From Dethiobacter sp. (GTDB lineage: Bacteria; Bacillota_D; Dethiobacteria; Dethiobacterales; Dethiobacteraceae): a stretch of 27,403 nt of DNA. Shown piece after piece: positions 24,527 through 27,403 of this stretch; position 1 is the first letter of the stretch; the number at the start of each line of letters is the position of its first letter. The DNA lies in contig JAGXSQ010000158.1 in assembly GCA_018333395.1 (NCBI GenBank), positions 1 to 27,403 of the forward strand. The letters run 5' to 3'. Below the pieces are notes generated by a model. It ran no database searches. It was not told the DNA's origin and worked only from the letters and a program-made list of their open reading frames with translations. Position numbers and translations under genes: made by a program.

Positions 24527-24796
24527 CTATTCTTCATCCTCCGTGGCACTGCTTTCCCTAGTGTGCAGTCTGTGTTTCACCGTCTCCGGCTGGACGGCCG
24601 ACAAGACCACATGACCGCTGTCGGCAATAATGACAGCTCGAGTGCGGCGGCCATATGTGGCATCAATCAGCATCCCACGGTCGCGCGCCTCGGTAATGAC
24701 GCGTTTAATTGGCGCTGATTCCGGGCTGACAATAGCGATAATACGGTTCGCGGAAACAATGTTGCCAAAACCGATGTTGATCAGTTTGATCTGCAA
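24527..24796 (-). CDS. remA: RemA-like regulatory protein (DUF370)
   Basis: The 89-residue protein starts [20 protein letters not shown] and contains [19 protein letters not shown] then [21 protein letters not shown], the conserved RemA/DUF370 core. In Bacillus RemA is a DNA-binding activator of biofilm matrix and osmoprotection genes; in Clostridia the gene regularly precedes gmk. I chose TTG 24796: AAGGGAGG lies 10 bases before it and the length fits the family. A longer frame to 24847 would contain this ribosome binding site. The acidic tail (SSATEDEE) is unremarkable. Confidence 0.93.
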   Translation of the reverse strand: MQIKLINIGFGNIVSANRIIAIVSPESAPIKRVITEARDRGMLIDATYGRRTRAVIIADSGHVVLSAVQPETVKHRLHTRESSATEDEE

Positions 24797-24849
24797 TTGC
24801 TTCTGACCTCCCTTACGTCCGTATGCTTCCTCAGCTATTCTGCTCATCT

Positions 24850-24879
24850 AGTATAACGGAAATACCTTAAAAAATGCAA
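24850..24879 (-). promoter_or_regulatory. Probable promoter for remA-gmk-rpoZ-coaBC
   Basis: Minus-strand TTGCAT (24879-24874), an 18-base spacer and TATACT (24855-24850) lie in the 111-base gap between yicC and remA, about 55 bases before the remA start. The -10 is close to consensus. Confidence 0.45.
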
Positions 24880-24907
24880 GAGGTAATTCCATAAGGCGCA
24901 CGCTCGC

Positions 24908-25789
24908 TCATTCTATATTTTGCACTTGTTCACGTACTTTCTCAAGCTCTGTCTTCATTTCTATCACCATGCGGGCCACCTCAAAGTCGGAGGCCTTGGC
25001 CCCGGCTGTGTTAATCTCCCGAAAAAGCTCCTGAGCAATAAAATCGAGTTTTCGACCTGCCGGAGCGTCAGCAGCCAGCGCCTGGCGGAAAGACTCCAAG
25101 TGACTCTGCAGGCGTACCAGTTCTTCCGTGATGCTGCTGCGGTCAGCAAAAACGGCCGCCTCGGTCAGCAGGCGTGCCTGATCCAGACCGGCGCCACCAA
25201 GATACTCTTTTAGCCGTTCAGCCAGCTTTTGGCGGTATTCCTCCGTCACCACCGGTGACCGTTCGGCCACCTTTACCGCCAGCAACTCCACATTCCGCAG
25301 GCGGTGCAGCATATCGGCAACCAGCCGCTCCCCTTCTGCGCCGCGCTGTTCCAGCAGAGTGACCAGCGCCCGGTTCAGCACAGGCGCCAGCGCGCTCCAG
25401 ACCGCCTCTAGGTCAACATGTTCTTTCTCCAAGGAAAAAACATCGGGAAAACGGGACAAAAGCGCCATATCCGGCATCTGTCCCAGGGTACACGCGTCGC
25501 TTAGCTCACAAAGTGCCCTATGGTAAGCCTGGGCCAGCGTCCGGTTCAGAAGAACTGTCATACTTCCCGCGTTTGTATCGCGCCAAGAAACAAAAACATC
25601 CACCCGACCGCGGCTGATGCCCTGCTGCACCACACGGCGCACCCGTTCTTCCAGAAACTGGATTTCCCGCGGCAGCCTCACAGCCATATCCAGGTAGCGG
25701 TGGTTAATAGACCGTAGTTCAACTCTAAAATAGTAACCTTCCCCAGGGTCGCTTTCCCCCTGGCCAAACCCCGTCATACTCTTAATCAT
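24908..25789 (-). CDS. yicC: YicC-family endoribonuclease
   Basis: The 293-residue protein begins MIKSMTGFGQGESD, the family signature, followed by VELRSINHRYLDMAVRLPRE and a long helical middle. It ends with the DUF1732 motif (KLDFIAQELFREINTAGAKA, then VIEMKTELEKVREQVQNIE). YicC proteins are RNases; the exact substrate here is unknown. I chose ATG 25789, 5 bases after AAGGGAG, over GTG 25795. It heads the run remA-gmk-rpoZ and has a promoter-like sequence upstream. Confidence 0.93.
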   Translation of the reverse strand: MIKSMTGFGQGESDPGEGYYFRVELRSINHRYLDMAVRLPREIQFLEERVRRVVQQGISRGRVDVFVSWRDTNAGSMTVLLNRTLAQAYHRALCELSDACTLGQMPDMALLSRFPDVFSLEKEHVDLEAVWSALAPVLNRALVTLLEQRGAEGERLVADMLHRLRNVELLAVKVAERSPVVTEEYRQKLAERLKEYLGGAGLDQARLLTEAAVFADRSSITEELVRLQSHLESFRQALAADAPAGRKLDFIAQELFREINTAGAKASDFEVARMVIEMKTELEKVREQVQNIE

Positions 25790-25821
25790 CGCCACTCCCT
25801 TAACAGCCCAGGATTTGCTTT

Positions 25822-25850
25822 ATTGTACCACAACGCAGGATGGGAAACAA
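25822..25850 (-). promoter_or_regulatory. Probable promoter for yicC
   Basis: Minus-strand TTGTTT (25850-25845), a 17-base spacer and TACAAT (25827-25822) lie about 33 bases before the yicC start. Spacing is ideal and the -10 is 5 of 6. Confidence 0.5.
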
Positions 25851-25898
25851 TCACCACCAGCGACTTCCCAGGGCCTCGTCAAAGTCGGTTTTCCCGTC

Positions 25899-25938
25899 AT
25901 TCCCGCGCTTGCCTTGCTTTGATACAGGAGGCGGGAAT
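25899..25938. repeat. REP-like inverted repeat
   Basis: ATTCCCGC (25899-25906) and GCGGGAAT (25931-25938) form a perfect 8-bp inverted repeat with a 24-base middle, embedded in GTCATTCCCGCG...GCGGGAATCTAG. This wording is like widespread short palindromic repeats found between genes. It lies between the ATPase stop and yicC. There is no T-run, so it is not a clear terminator. Confidence 0.5.
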
Positions 25939-25960
25939 CTAGGAGACTTACCCGCACAGC

Positions 25961-27403
25961 TTATTTTTTCACCACGACCATCTGCGGCGCCACCAGGGAG
26001 CGAAGCAAGCCCACAGCGCCGTTCAGGAATCCCGGAAAAAGCGAAACGGCCAGAATAACTGCCCAGTGGGACAGTCCAAGAGGCACTGTACCAAAAACAA
26101 CTGCCAAGCTGGGGTGATAAAGGACGATGAGCAGCAGCCCGAAAGACAGCGCCACAGCCGCCACCAGGTAAGGATTAGTAAATATCCCTACCTCTCGTAT
26201 GCCGGCACGCTCGCTACGACAGTCAAACACGTAGAAAAGCTGCAGAACGATTAAGACAGCAAAAACCATGGTACGAGCCTCGTCCAGCATCATTCCCTGC
26301 TGCAGGGACCAGGCAAATACCGCCAGAGAAGAAAAGCCGATTAAAATTCCACGGCCAAGGATCTTCTGCCAAAGACCACGGGCGAAAATCCCTTCACGTG
26401 GCGGACGCGGCGGACGCCGCATCGCTCCCCGCTCCCACGGGTCTACGCCGAGAGCTACGGCCGGCAGTCCATCGGTGGCCAGATTAATCCAGAGAATCTG
26501 TATGGGGCTAAGCGGCAACGGGAACCCAAGCAACATCGCCAAAAACATCGTCAGAACCTCGCCGGTGTTGCAGGCCAGTAAAAAGCGGATGAATTTGCGT
26601 ATGTTGTCGTAGATACCACGCCCATCCTCCACAGCGTCCACAATGGTGGCAAAATTGTCATCGGCCAGTACCAGTGCAGCCGCCTCACGCGTCACGTCCG
26701 TCCCGGAACGCCCCATGGCAATACCGATGTCCGCCTCTTTTACAGCAGGAGCGTCATTAACACCGTCACCAGTCATGGCCACTACATGGCCGCACCGCTT
26801 GAGTGCCCTGACGATTCGCAGCTTGTGTTCCGGCGTCACCCGCGCATAAACATAGGTCTTTCCCACTATTTTCTTTAATTGTGCATCGCTTAATGTGTCC
26901 AGTTCCATACCCGTCAGCACATTTCCATCCGGCGGCAGGAGTCGTAGCATCCTGGCCACAGCCACAGCCGTAGTCTGGTGGTCGCCGGTAATCATTACTG
27001 TTTTAATCCCGGCTGTCTGACATTTGGCGATGGCCGGGGGGACATCCGGACGTGGCGGGTCCAACATGCCAAACAGTCCGGCAAAAATCAGCTCCGATTC
27101 TATCTTTTCATCTGGAGAGACATTTGCCTCTCCGCGACGGAGCGGCCTATAGGCCACAGCTAGATTGCGTAGCGCAAGCCCTGCCATCCGTTCTGTTTCA
27201 GCAAGCACCTGCTCGCGCAGTTTGGGCGCGAAGGCCAGTTCCTCGCCACCGTAAAGAATCCGGCTGCAGCGTCCGGCAATTTCTTCCGGCGCGCCTTTGA
27301 CATAAACGACCGTTCCCTGTCCGCCGCTATACACTACCGCCATACGCTTGCGCGAGCCGTCAAAAGAGATTTCAGCCACACGACTGGACTGGCGCTCCAG
27401 GTC
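25961..27403 (-). CDS. Calcium-type P2-ATPase, C-terminal two-thirds (start outside window)
   Basis: The frame stays open to the window edge, so 480 residues of a normal pump of about 900 are seen. Visible parts are the nucleotide-binding domain (EISFDGSRKRMAVVY, YVKGAPEEI), the hinge TGDGVNDAPAVKEADIGIAM, and the C-terminal six-helix membrane part with NTGEVLTMFLAMLLG, then LSPIQILWINLATDGLPAVALG. The Asn-Thr-Gly-Glu and Asn..Thr-Asp residues match the calcium sites of SERCA/PMCA-like P2 ATPases, so Ca2+ export is likely. It is probably the first gene before yicC, with about 170 bases between. Confidence 0.9.
   Translation of the reverse strand, partial: DLERQSSRVAEISFDGSRKRMAVVYSGGQGTVVYVKGAPEEIAGRCSRILYGGEELAFAPKLREQVLAETERMAGLALRNLAVAYRPLRRGEANVSPDEKIESELIFAGLFGMLDPPRPDVPPAIAKCQTAGIKTVMITGDHQTTAVAVARMLRLLPPDGNVLTGMELDTLSDAQLKKIVGKTYVYARVTPEHKLRIVRALKRCGHVVAMTGDGVNDAPAVKEADIGIAMGRSGTDVTREAAALVLADDNFATIVDAVEDGRGIYDNIRKFIRFLLACNTGEVLTMFLAMLLGFPLPLSPIQILWINLATDGLPAVALGVDPWERGAMRRPPRPPREGIFARGLWQKILGRGILIGFSSLAVFAWSLQQGMMLDEARTMVFAVLIVLQLFYVFDCRSERAGIREVGIFTNPYLVAAVALSFGLLLIVLYHPSLAVVFGTVPLGLSHWAVILAVSLFPGFLNGAVGLLRSLVAPQMVVVKK

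Noticed and set aside
1..27403. CRISPR arrays, tRNA or rRNA genes
   Set aside because: No regularly spaced direct repeats, cloverleaf with TTCGA-type arm, or rRNA core sequence was noticed.

Overview
The window looks like a chromosomal segment of an anaerobic, probably spore-forming Bacillota (Clostridia or Negativicutes type). Three things support this: the gene order yicC-remA-gmk-rpoZ-coaBC-priA-def-fmt-DUF116-zinc peptidase-rsmB-rlmN-PP2C-PASTA kinase-rsgA-rpe, a Spo0E-like gene, and strong GGAGG ribosome binding sites with many TTG/GTG starts. The genus cannot be fixed from sequence reading alone.

Left region (1 to about 10,000) is accessory. It opens with the C-terminal end of an ISL3-type transposase, then an intergenic stretch with a palindrome and a terminator-like hairpin, a secreted SIMPL-domain protein (+) and a SAM methyltransferase (-). 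A broken Rpn-type nuclease/transposase remnant follows. Next is a compact minus-strand gene run read from about 8120 down to 2672: a DUF2325-like protein, an HD-GYP c-di-GMP phosphodiesterase, an HMA_2-like protein, a P1B-type metal ATPase with an unusual membrane metal motif, a 74-residue membrane protein, and a membrane diguanylate cyclase whose extracytoplasmic domain carries a CxxCH heme-attachment motif. A frameshifted IS1634-like transposase fragment lies just upstream. A plus-strand PAS-PAS-GGDEF diguanylate cyclase closes this half.

Right region (about 10,036 to 27,403) is a conserved housekeeping block, entirely on the minus strand. In transcription order it holds the end of a calcium-type P-type ATPase (cut by the window edge), yicC, remA, gmk, rpoZ, coaBC, a Spo0E-like gene with a terminator, priA, def, fmt, a DUF116 protein, a YugP-like zinc peptidase, rsmB, rlmN, a PP2C phosphatase, a PASTA Ser/Thr kinase, rsgA and rpe. 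Genes are separated by a few bases or overlap as ATGA (gmk/rpoZ, def/fmt). Promoter-like sequences stand before yicC, remA and rlmN.

The most interesting part is the left gene run. It places enzymes that make and break c-di-GMP around a metal ATPase with two HMA-like proteins, and one cyclase looks like a heme-based redox or ligand sensor. That these genes act together is inference from layout; none of it is shown by sequence alone.
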